Assembly: GCA_017453765.1 (NCBI GenBank)
Contig: JAFTEG010000085.1
Location: forward strand, 1 to 7,260
DNA length: 7,260 nt
Source: Selenomonadaceae bacterium
GTDB lineage: Bacteria; Bacillota; Negativicutes; Selenomonadales; Selenomonadaceae
Direction of reading: 5' to 3'
Position numbers and translations under genes: made by a program. Position 1 is the first letter of the stretch. Each line of letters opens with the position of its first letter. Positions 1 through 5,267 of the stretch are shown in pieces. The notes under the pieces were generated by a model. It worked only from the letters and a program-made list of their open reading frames with translations. It had not been told where the DNA came from and ran no database searches.

Positions 1-53
1 GTTACGTAATTTGTAACGTTTTAAATTTTGACTTTATTCAACACGCCCTAGTA

Positions 54-113
54 ACTATTAACTATCAACTATCAACTATTAACTATCAACTATTAACTAT
101 CAACTATCAACTA
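54..113. repeat. Heptad tandem array ACTATYA (8 full copies) abutting plsY
   Basis: Eight perfect 7-base units run from 54 to 109, each ACTATTA or ACTATCA, in the order TTA, TCA, TCA, TTA, TCA, TTA, TCA, TCA. A partial ninth unit, ACTA (110-113), contains the reverse complement of the plsY stop codon TAG. On the plsY sense strand the unit reads TRATAGT. The only variable base is the C/T at position 6. The array occupies most of the 110 bases after plsY. It resembles the heptanucleotide short tandem repeats (STRR type) known from cyanobacteria, but I infer no shared origin. Function unknown. Confidence 0.95.
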
Positions 114-686
114 AAACCTATTTTCTTTGCCGCGCAGAAGTCGCGCAATATTTTCACGGTGCCGAATGATTATAAAAAACGCCGCCGCCAAACCAAAAAT
201 TATAAATGCAAACGGCGCGTCGAATAAGTACGCCAAAATCGGTGTCAGCGCCGCCGCAATGATTGACGCCAGTGACACGTAGCGCGTCACGAAAAAAATT
301 ACAAGCCACGTCGCAAAAACTATCGCCGTAACCTGCGGCATCATAACCGTAATTACGCCAAGTCCCGTAGCTACGCCCTTGCCGCCGCGCAGTTTTAAAA
401 ATATGCTGAACGTATGACCGAGTATCGCCAAAAGTCCCGCCAATACCATAATCGTTTCGTCACCGATAAAATATTCCGCCATCTTTACGCAGATAGCGCC
501 TTTCAAAAAATCCAGCACAAAAATTAAAATGCCCGCCTTCGCGCCGAGTACGCGCCAAGCATTTGTAGCGCCGATATTTTTACTGCCGAATTGCCGTAAG
601 TCTTTGTGCCAAAACAGCTTGCCGAAAATTAAGCCGTTCGGTATTGAACCCAAAAGGTAACTGAAAATTAAAAGTCCTGCCGTCAT
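111..686 (-). CDS. plsY: Acyl-phosphate:glycerol-3-phosphate acyltransferase PlsY
   Basis: PlsY transfers an acyl group from acyl-phosphate to glycerol-3-phosphate, giving lysophosphatidic acid, the first step of membrane phospholipid synthesis in most bacteria. The 191-residue length is typical. Visible family motifs are the N-terminal SYLLGSIPNG (9-18), the GSKNIGATN block (34-42), and GHTFSIFLKLRGGKGVAT (90-107) with its Gly-rich phosphate-binding loop. About five hydrophobic membrane segments are seen (near 2-20, 48-66, 78-96, 110-134, 143-175), and the basic tail HREN..RLLRGKENRF is usual. The ATG at 686 is favoured because the family N-terminus starts there and an in-frame TAG lies 18 bases upstream. 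No Shine-Dalgarno sequence is present just ahead of it; a heptad array occupies that place. It follows der, an order common in Clostridia and Negativicutes. The identification is secure; the start context is odd. Confidence 0.97.
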   Translation of the reverse strand: MTAGLLIFSYLLGSIPNGLIFGKLFWHKDLRQFGSKNIGATNAWRVLGAKAGILIFVLDFLKGAICVKMAEYFIGDETIMVLAGLLAILGHTFSIFLKLRGGKGVATGLGVITVMMPQVTAIVFATWLVIFFVTRYVSLASIIAAALTPILAYLFDAPFAFIIFGLAAAFFIIIRHRENIARLLRGKENRF

Positions 687-690
687 TTTA

Positions 691-718
691 GGGATTAGGG
701 GCTAGGGGTTAGGGATTA
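691..718. repeat. Heptad array GGGRYTA x4 between der and plsY
   Basis: Four contiguous 7-base units are visible on the plus strand: GGGATTA, GGGGCTA, GGGGTTA, GGGATTA. On the sense strand of the operon they read TAATCCC, TAACCCC, TAGCCCC, TAATCCC, the same unit family as the array at 7203-7260. The array ends 4 bases before the plsY ATG and fills the position where a ribosome binding site would be expected. Confidence 0.93.
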
Positions 719-752
719 GTTTTTAGGTTACCCAATTCCTAAACCCTCCCCC
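698..752 (-). other. Possible mRNA stem ahead of plsY
   Basis: Plus-strand bases 698-713 (GGGGCTAGGGGTTAGG) are largely complementary to 738-752 (CCTAAACCCTCCCCC). In the der-plsY transcript the G-rich segment just after the der stop could therefore pair with the C-rich heptads next to the plsY start. A smaller competing perfect 6-bp stem, TTTAGG with CCTAAA, is nested in the same stretch. No U-run follows, so this is not a standard intrinsic terminator. It may simply be two heptad arrays in opposite orientation. Folding is judged by eye. Confidence 0.4.
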
Positions 753-763
753 GAATCTTTACG

Positions 764-770
764 CCTCCTT
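764..770 (-). promoter_or_regulatory. Stranded Shine-Dalgarno sequence AAGGAGG
   Basis: The minus strand reads AAGGAGG at 770-764, three bases after the der stop codon. This is a full-strength ribosome binding site, but no start codon at normal spacing opens a reading frame: the closest candidate, ATT at 758, reaches a stop after five codons. The plsY ATG is 77 bases further on, beyond the heptad array. It probably served plsY before the intervening sequence was acquired (inference). Confidence 0.6.
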
Positions 771-773
771 TAT

Positions 774-2102
774 CTAAATTTCTTCGCTGTCATTACGCTT
801 GCGAATCACGAATTTAAGCGGCGTACCTTCAAAGCCGTAACTTTCGCGCAGACGATTTTCCAAAAATCTCAAGTACGAAAAATGCACCAGCTCCGGATCG
901 TTTACAAAAAGCACAAAGCGCGGCGGACAAATATCGGCTTGCGTCACGAACAAAATTTTTAATTGCTTGCCCTTTTTTGTAGGCGGCGGGTTGACTGCAA
1001 CGGCATCACGAATCAGCTCATTTAACGCGCTTGTCTGTATACGCATTGACTGTTGCTCCGCCACGAATTTTACCAATTCCGTAACACGATTGACGCGCTG
1101 TCCCGTCAAAGCGCTGGCATAAAGTACCGGCGCATATTGCAGAAAACCTAAATCCTTGCGTAAATCATCTGTAAAGCGATTTGTCGAGCGATCATGCTTA
1201 TTCGGAAAAATATCCCACTTGTTTACTACGATAACGCAACCTTTACCGGACTCATGCGCGTAGCCTGCAATTTTTTTATCCTGCTCCGTGACACCGACCG
1301 GCGCTTCAATCAGCATTAAAACGACATCTGCGCGGTCAATGGCGCGTAAAGACCGCATAACGCTGTAACGTTCAACCGGCGCGTCGATTTTAGCTTTACG
1401 CCGCATTCCCGCCGTATCAATCAGCGTAAATTTTATATCGTCCTTAAAAAAATGCGTGTCTATCGCGTCACGCGTAGTGCCGGGTATGTCGCTGACAATG
1501 ACGCGGTCTTCACCTAAAAGCGCGTTGACAAGTGACGACTTGCCGACGTTGGGACGACCGATAACCGCAATTCTTATTTCGTCATCTTCGTGTACGTCCT
1601 TTTCAATTTTAGGAAAATGCTCCGTCACGGCGTCGAGTAAGTCACCCAAATTCAGCGCGTTGCTGGCAGAAATTCCAATCGGCGTTCCCAAACCTAAGTT
1701 ATAAAATTCGTAGGTGTTCACTTCCAACTGAATGCTGTCGACTTTGTTCACGGCAACAATCACCGGCTTAGAGGCGCCGCGCAGAGTCTTTGCAATCTCT
1801 TCGTCCGACGCCGTTATACCCGCCCTGCCGTCAACCACAAAAACAATTACGTCCGCCTCGTCCATCGCGATATCGGCTTGGGCGCGTATGTCATTCAAAA
1901 TTTTATCCTTCGACAAAATCTCAATGCCGCCAGTGTCAATCAGCGTAAATTCATGGTCAAGCCACACCGCGTCCATATAAATTCTGTCGCGCGTCACGCC
2001 GGGCATATCGTCTACTATCGACATACGCTTTTTGCCGATTTGATTGAAAAGCGTCGACTTGCCGACGTTCGGTCGCCCGACTATTGCTACAATCGGTTTC
2101 AT
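774..2102 (-). CDS. der: Ribosome biogenesis GTPase Der (EngA)
   Basis: Der is an essential tandem GTPase that assists assembly of the 50S ribosomal subunit. The 442 residues match the usual length. GTPase domain 1 shows GRPNVGKS (9-16), a G2 threonine near 37, DTGG (56-59), NKVD (119-122) and SAS (145-147). GTPase domain 2 shows GRPNVGKS (182-189), TT (209-210), DTAG (229-232), NKWD (294-297) and SAL (330-332). The KH-like RNA-binding domain follows from about 350 to the end and includes the PPP..KGK.LKI segment and the final FVIRKRN. The ATG at 2102 fits the family start and has a GAGG sequence about six bases upstream. It lies 30 bases after the second glycosyltransferase-like gene and 87 before plsY. 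All nucleotide-binding motifs are intact. Confidence 0.98.
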   Translation of the reverse strand: MKPIVAIVGRPNVGKSTLFNQIGKKRMSIVDDMPGVTRDRIYMDAVWLDHEFTLIDTGGIEILSKDKILNDIRAQADIAMDEADVIVFVVDGRAGITASDEEIAKTLRGASKPVIVAVNKVDSIQLEVNTYEFYNLGLGTPIGISASNALNLGDLLDAVTEHFPKIEKDVHEDDEIRIAVIGRPNVGKSSLVNALLGEDRVIVSDIPGTTRDAIDTHFFKDDIKFTLIDTAGMRRKAKIDAPVERYSVMRSLRAIDRADVVLMLIEAPVGVTEQDKKIAGYAHESGKGCVIVVNKWDIFPNKHDRSTNRFTDDLRKDLGFLQYAPVLYASALTGQRVNRVTELVKFVAEQQSMRIQTSALNELIRDAVAVNPPPTKKGKQLKILFVTQADICPPRFVLFVNDPELVHFSYLRFLENRLRESYGFEGTPLKFVIRKRNDSEEI

Positions 2103-2112
2103 TTAATCCCTC

Positions 2113-2288
2113 ACTAAAAATTTAATCCCGTGCTAAAAATTCAGTGCCTTTGAATACGCCGCCAACGCCTCCGCCTTTTTGCCGGTCTCGCGATAAATTT
2201 TCGCCTGCAATAAATAAAAATTCGCGTCAAGCGGCACGTCAAGCGCCGTTATGAAGTTTAAATACTCAATGCCCTGTTCAAACTGCTT
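2113..2288. repeat. Direct repeat copy A (3' end of second paralog)
   Basis: This stretch aligns without gaps to 3478-3653 at an offset of 1365 bases. In the coding part (2133-2288) I count 7 mismatches in 156 bases. The 78 bases from 2211 to 2288 are identical. The match extends past the stop codon into the spacer, where ACTAAAAATTTAAT is shared. It encodes the last TPR-like unit of each paralog. Confidence 0.9.
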
Positions 2289-3464
2289 GGCATTGTAAAA
2301 TGCATTCGCCACATTAAATAAAATATTGCCCATAAAAATTTTAAAATGATAACTCACCGCCAAACGATTTTTCATACAAATATCCGTAAGCCATATTACT
2401 TGATTAATTTGATTCAAATTAAAATTGTTGCCGTTCGTCGATAAAAGCGCACCTTGAATTGACAATATTAAAAGCTCTGATGCCGCAGTAAAATTTTTTT
2501 CAAAAATCTTTCTCCAAATTTCAACCAGCTTCTCTACGTAATTTTCAAAATTTATACCAAACAAATATCGCGTGAAGAGTTTATATGCCGCGTCAATCTT
2601 GCCTGCACTCACCGCGCAGATTATCTGCTCTAAAACACTGCGCGTGTCATTAAAACTTTCGTCCGGCTGAAAATCCTTGTCACGATAAATTTTATCTACA
2701 ATATCCGTACCTTCACTGTGCCAAGTATATTGGTGAACTGCCGCAGGTACGCCGCCGTCGCCGCGCAGAATTTTTTCTCCTTGCAGTCTCAAAGGATTAT
2801 TCAAGCCGAAAAGACCTGCCGTCAAAATATTGCCGTCGTGATAGCTACTTTCAATCAAGTTTTCAATTTCAAGCTGATTTTCGTAAAAGAGATAGTTCAG
2901 CGCCGCCTGATCGTCGCCAAATGTGTTACTTTTGCCTATCAGATACTCCATTTTTTCCAAAAAATAGTTTATGACGTTGACCGTACCCAATACGGTTCCT
3001 GCACATATAATTTGTTTGTCGGCTAATTTGTCGGCTTCGTCTTTGCCAAATAAATGTGTCAACCAAGTATGATTTGCAGGATTCCGTTCATTTTTTATTT
3101 TTTCGCTTTCAGTTGCATAACATAAAAAACTTTTCAATTCGGCGTACTGTTCAAAAACGTCGCCTTGAAAAATAACGTCGCGCACGTCCGTCAATAAAAC
3201 TTGACTGTAGTTTTCGCCGCGCTCATCTAAAAACTTTTTGTACATTGCCCATCGCGCGTCAACCACAATCATATTTTTAAGTTCGGCAGGGACAGGCAGT
3301 AGCTCTACCCCCCCCCTTGTCAGCCGGGCGCGGGTGAAATCTGAAATGTTGTCGACGAACAAAACCAAGTCGGTATTTTTTGCGTAGCGATTGAACGAAG
3401 TCACGAAAGGTTCAAGCTTGTACCAATCGTAGCCGGTCGCCACGCCCATAACCAAATTTTTCAT
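2133..3464 (-). CDS. Glycosyltransferase-like (GT-A fold candidate) protein with C-terminal TPR repeats, second paralog
   Basis: I do not recognise a named gene. Residues 1-260 look like a GT-A-type sugar transferase: a beta-strand VLFVDN (34-39), an acidic metal-binding-like motif DVRDVIFQ (93-100), GTVLG (156-160), GDDQAALNY (183-191) and VHQY (243-246). Residues 380-443 hold about two TPR units, the last being the canonical ANFYLLQAKIYRETGKK region. No signal peptide or membrane segment is evident, so it is probably cytoplasmic. TTG at 3467 directly precedes ATG at 3464; I choose the ATG (443 residues) because AAGGAG lies 7 bases before it and the paralog starts at the same residue. Codons 50-53 contain a run of nine G, so the gene may switch on and off. 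It differs from the first paralog after VHQY (TWH instead of DRY). Glycan target unknown. Confidence 0.85.
   Translation of the reverse strand: MKNLVMGVATGYDWYKLEPFVTSFNRYAKNTDLVLFVDNISDFTRARLTRGGVELLPVPAELKNMIVVDARWAMYKKFLDERGENYSQVLLTDVRDVIFQGDVFEQYAELKSFLCYATESEKIKNERNPANHTWLTHLFGKDEADKLADKQIICAGTVLGTVNVINYFLEKMEYLIGKSNTFGDDQAALNYLFYENQLEIENLIESSYHDGNILTAGLFGLNNPLRLQGEKILRGDGGVPAAVHQYTWHSEGTDIVDKIYRDKDFQPDESFNDTRSVLEQIICAVSAGKIDAAYKLFTRYLFGINFENYVEKLVEIWRKIFEKNFTAASELLILSIQGALLSTNGNNFNLNQINQVIWLTDICMKNRLAVSYHFKIFMGNILFNVANAFYNAKQFEQGIEYLNFITALDVPLDANFYLLQAKIYRETGKKAEALAAYSKALNF
3308..3316 (-). repeat. Homopolymer G9 (coding strand) inside CDS
   Basis: Nine consecutive C on the plus strand give G9 in the coding strand, covering codons AGG GGG GGG GTA (Arg50-Val53). 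At nine the frame is open. With eight the next codon is TAG (52 residues). With ten the frame ends at TAA after 62 residues. The aligned region of the first paralog, about residues 50-53, has no such run. Long G runs of this kind are typical slippage sites in phase-variable surface-glycan genes. Confidence 0.9.
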
Positions 3465-3471
3465 CAAAATT

Positions 3472-3477
3472 CTCCTT
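3472..3477 (-). promoter_or_regulatory. Ribosome binding site AAGGAG deciding start of second paralog
   Basis: The minus strand reads AAGGAG at 3477-3472. It is 7 bases before the ATG at 3464 but only 4 bases before the in-frame TTG at 3467. Together with the paralog's start this supports the ATG. Confidence 0.8.
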
Positions 3478-3653
3478 ACTAAAAATTTAATACCTCACTA
3501 AAAATTCAGCGCCTTTGAATACGCCGCCAACGCCTCCGCCTTTCTGCCGGTCTCACGGTAAAATCTCGCCTGCAGTAAATAAAAATTCGCGTCAAGCGGC
3601 ACGTCAAGCGCCGTTATGAAGTTTAAATACTCAATGCCCTGTTCAAACTGCTT
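3478..3653. repeat. Direct repeat copy B (3' end of first paralog)
   Basis: This is the partner of 2113-2288. Its 3576-3653 part is identical to 2211-2288. The repeat stops sharply at AACTGCTT, after which the two genes diverge strongly. Confidence 0.9.
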
Positions 3654-4826
3654 TTCTTCGTACAGACGCTGTGCCACTGCAAATAAAGTCTCTTTAACCA
3701 AAGTTTTAACTTGCGGAAGAATAAGGCGGTTAGACTTCATCAGTGAATTTGTCAGCGAACAAATTTTAATCAACTGCTGAAAATTCAATTCCTTAATTAT
3801 TGAAGGTAACGCGCTTTGAATAGACAGCGACAAAAATTCGGCGGCAAGACTTGAATCCTTAGACAAAACCGTTTCAAAAATTTTTACTAAGTTATTACCG
3901 TAGCCGGTTAAGTCGTTGCCGAAAAGGTAGCGCGTAAAGAGTTTGTATGCCGCGTCAATATTATTTGAATTAACCGCGCAGATTATCTGTTCAAAAATAC
4001 TTCGCGTGTCATTGAAATTTTCATTCGGCTGAAAATCCGTACCGCGATACATTTTATTCACATGCTCCACCAAAACGGGGTATCTGTCGTATTGGTGAAC
4101 AACCGCCGGAGTATTGCCGTCGCCGCGCAGAATTTTATTGTTTTGAATTTGAATTGGATTAGCCGCGTGAAAAAGAGCCGACGTTAAAATAATTCCGTCT
4201 TCGCAATTGCTTTCAATCAAGTTTTCAATTTCAAGCTGATTTTCGTAGATAAGATAATTAAACGCCGCCTGCTCGTCGCCCCACTCGGTACTGCGCTGTA
4301 AAAGTTCAATCATTTTGTCAGCTAAATGTTTCACGGCGTTTAACGTGCCAAGTACCGTACCGCAACAGATTATTTTTTTGTCAGCTAATCGCTCGGCAAC
4401 TTCACTGCCAAATAAGCGCGTTAAGCAATCGGAAGTTAAATGTTCCTTCGTATTTTTAATATTGTCATATTCCGTCGCGCAGCACAAAAAATTTTCAACT
4501 TCGGCGAAAGGTTCAAACAAATTGCCTTGAAAAATCACGTCGCGTACGTCCGACAAAAAAATTTTCCCGTAGTTGCCGCCGTACCGGTCGAGAAATATTT
4601 TGTACATTATCCAACGCGAATTTATGATAAGCATATTTTTCAGCGCGTCGGGTACCTGCGCCAAGATGATGCCTTCGCCTGCCAAAGTGTTGCGCGTAAA
4701 GTCGGAAGTGTTGTCGATAAATAAAACTATGTCGGAATTTTCGCAGTGCCGCTTGCAAGAGCGAATAAACGGCTCAATCGCGTACCAATCGTAGCCGGTC
4801 GCCACGCCCATTACCAAGTTTTTCAT
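3498..4826 (-). CDS. Glycosyltransferase-like (GT-A fold candidate) protein with C-terminal TPR repeats, first paralog
   Basis: This 442-residue protein is the first gene of the minus-strand unit. No named gene is recognised. It has the same architecture as the next gene: MKNLVMGVATGYDWY start, VLFIDN (34-39), DVRDVIFQ (93-100, candidate DxD-type metal site), GTVLG (156-160), GDEQAAFNY (183-191) and VHQYDRYP (243-250), then a variable helical linker (about 301-385) and about two TPR units to the end. By hand count, 176 of the first 300 residues match the second paralog; the linker is far less conserved, and only three residues differ in the last 49. A sugar-nucleotide-dependent transferase is inferred from motif layout. 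The TPR part may bind a protein acceptor or partner. The ATG at 4826 follows an AGGGGG sequence by 11 bases and a promoter at 4875-4903. No transmembrane segment is evident. Confidence 0.85.
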   Translation of the reverse strand: MKNLVMGVATGYDWYAIEPFIRSCKRHCENSDIVLFIDNTSDFTRNTLAGEGIILAQVPDALKNMLIINSRWIMYKIFLDRYGGNYGKIFLSDVRDVIFQGNLFEPFAEVENFLCCATEYDNIKNTKEHLTSDCLTRLFGSEVAERLADKKIICCGTVLGTLNAVKHLADKMIELLQRSTEWGDEQAAFNYLIYENQLEIENLIESNCEDGIILTSALFHAANPIQIQNNKILRGDGNTPAVVHQYDRYPVLVEHVNKMYRGTDFQPNENFNDTRSIFEQIICAVNSNNIDAAYKLFTRYLFGNDLTGYGNNLVKIFETVLSKDSSLAAEFLSLSIQSALPSIIKELNFQQLIKICSLTNSLMKSNRLILPQVKTLVKETLFAVAQRLYEEKQFEQGIEYLNFITALDVPLDANFYLLQARFYRETGRKAEALAAYSKALNF

Positions 4827-4833
4827 AAAATTT

Positions 4834-4868
4834 TAATCCCCCTGTTCCCTAATCCCTCTTCCCTAATT
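4834..4868. repeat. Degenerate heptad array TNNTCCC in leader of first paralog
   Basis: Plus-strand units TAATCCC (4834-4840), then after two extra C, TGTTCCC, TAATCCC, TCTTCCC (4843-4863), ending in TAATT. It is the same TAATCCC theme as at 691 and 7252, but with alternating variable units. On the minus strand it is G-rich and supplies AGGGGG (4843-4838), the only Shine-Dalgarno-like sequence ahead of the ATG at 4826. Confidence 0.8.
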
Positions 4869-4874
4869 AAAAAA

Positions 4875-4903
4875 ATTTTATCAAAACGCCTACCGATTTT
4901 CAA
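4875..4903 (-). promoter_or_regulatory. Sigma-70-type promoter for the minus-strand unit
   Basis: On the minus strand the -35 is TTGAAA (4903-4898) and the -10 is TAAAAT (4880-4875), with a spacer of exactly 17 bases. Each box has five of six consensus bases. Expected transcription start is about 4868, giving a leader of roughly 42 bases that contains the heptad array. No other convincing promoter was seen in the 33- and 30-base gaps downstream. Confidence 0.65.
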
Positions 4904-4945
4904 CACGCGCCGAAAGTTTATTTGTTCGCATTACTAAAAAAGTAT

Positions 4946-4974
4946 TTGACAGAATAATTACTAAGTAATAAAAT
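4946..4974 (+). promoter_or_regulatory. Sigma-70-type promoter for feoAB
   Basis: A perfect -35 TTGACA (4946-4951) is followed by a 17-base spacer and a -10 TAAAAT (4969-4974). Expected transcription start is about 4981, leaving a leader of roughly 30 bases, too short for a riboswitch. It is divergent from the minus-strand promoter, with about 43 bases between the two -35 boxes. Confidence 0.75.
4957..4969. promoter_or_regulatory. Palindrome ATTACT-A-AGTAAT, candidate operator of feoAB
   Basis: A perfect 13-base inverted repeat (6-1-6) lies in the promoter spacer and overlaps the first base of the -10 box, where a bound repressor would block transcription. The half sequence ATTACTAA also occurs at 4930-4937, just upstream of the -35 box, 27 bases away. 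Iron-uptake genes are commonly repressed by Fur or DtxR-type regulators. The sequence does not match the classical Fur box closely, so the regulator is not assigned. Confidence 0.4.
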
Positions 4975-5000
4975 TTTCAAAAGGAAAAAGTTTTTCAAGA

Positions 5001-5006
5001 AGGGAG
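5001..5006 (+). promoter_or_regulatory. Ribosome binding site of feoA, start-deciding
   Basis: AGGGAG ends 2 bases before the ATG at 5009 and 8 bases before the in-frame ATG at 5015. The spacing favours 5015, although AAGG at 5000-5003 could serve the earlier ATG. Confidence 0.55.
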
Positions 5007-5014
5007 AAATGGAA

Positions 5015-5233
5015 ATGACACTTGCGGACGCGGAAGTAGGCATGACGGTACGCATTGAATCAGTAGACGAATCACCGATGAAGACAAGACTTATGGCAAT
5101 GGGATTAATCCCCAACACGAAGGCAGAAATTTTACAGTCGGCGCCTTTTGGTGATCCGATAGCAATTCGGTTGCGTGCATACAATTTGTCGCTTAGAAAA
5201 GACGATGCAAAATTAATTCAAGTTACTTTGTAA
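5015..5233 (+). CDS. feoA: Ferrous iron transport protein FeoA
   Basis: FeoA is a small cytoplasmic SH3-like protein that works with the FeoB membrane transporter in ferrous iron uptake. From the ATG at 5015 it has 72 residues (MTLADAEVG...); from the ATG at 5009 it has 74. The second start is preferred on Shine-Dalgarno spacing and because family members commonly begin MTL. Typical features are the G.TVRI.S opening strand, the central R.MAMGLIP turn, the FGDPIAIRLRAYNLSLRK segment, and a final hydrophobic strand ending in I.V. Length is normal for a stand-alone FeoA. It has its own promoter and lies 34 bases before feoB, so the two are co-transcribed. No FeoC gene follows feoB within the window. 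Confidence 0.95.
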   Translation: MTLADAEVGMTVRIESVDESPMKTRLMAMGLIPNTKAEILQSAPFGDPIAIRLRAYNLSLRKDDAKLIQVTL

Positions 5234-5251
5234 TTTCAGGATTTATAGTTT

Positions 5252-5259
5252 AAGGGGAG
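5252..5259 (+). promoter_or_regulatory. Ribosome binding site of feoB
   Basis: AAGGGGAG lies 8 bases ahead of the ATG at 5268. A second weaker GAGG at 5262-5265 is too close to act. It supports the start giving MAALSVTLTGQPNCGKS. Confidence 0.75.
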
Positions 5260-5267
5260 TTGAGGTA

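Noticed and set aside
1..17. Hairpin GTTAC...GTAAC as a terminator of the minus-strand unit
   Set aside because: The stem is only 5 bp, with no G/C-rich stem and no U-run on either strand.
36..47. Second promoter: shares GCGTGTTGAA (minus strand) with the -35 region at 4898-4908
   Set aside because: No -10 box is found at 15-19 bases from the TTGAAT, so the 10-base match is probably chance.
54..113. CRISPR array
   Set aside because: The units are 7 bases long and contiguous, with no spacers and no cas genes.
2494..2500. T7 (A7 on the coding strand) as a second slippage site
   Set aside because: Runs of seven A or T are common in this AT-rich gene and appear elsewhere, including in der; they do not stand out as the G9 does.
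3465..3467. TTG start one codon before the ATG of the second paralog
   Set aside because: It leaves only 4 bases to the Shine-Dalgarno sequence, and the paralog starts at the ATG-equivalent residue.
4975..5008. Riboswitch in the feoA leader
   Set aside because: The predicted leader is about 30 bases, too short, and no paired structure is visible.
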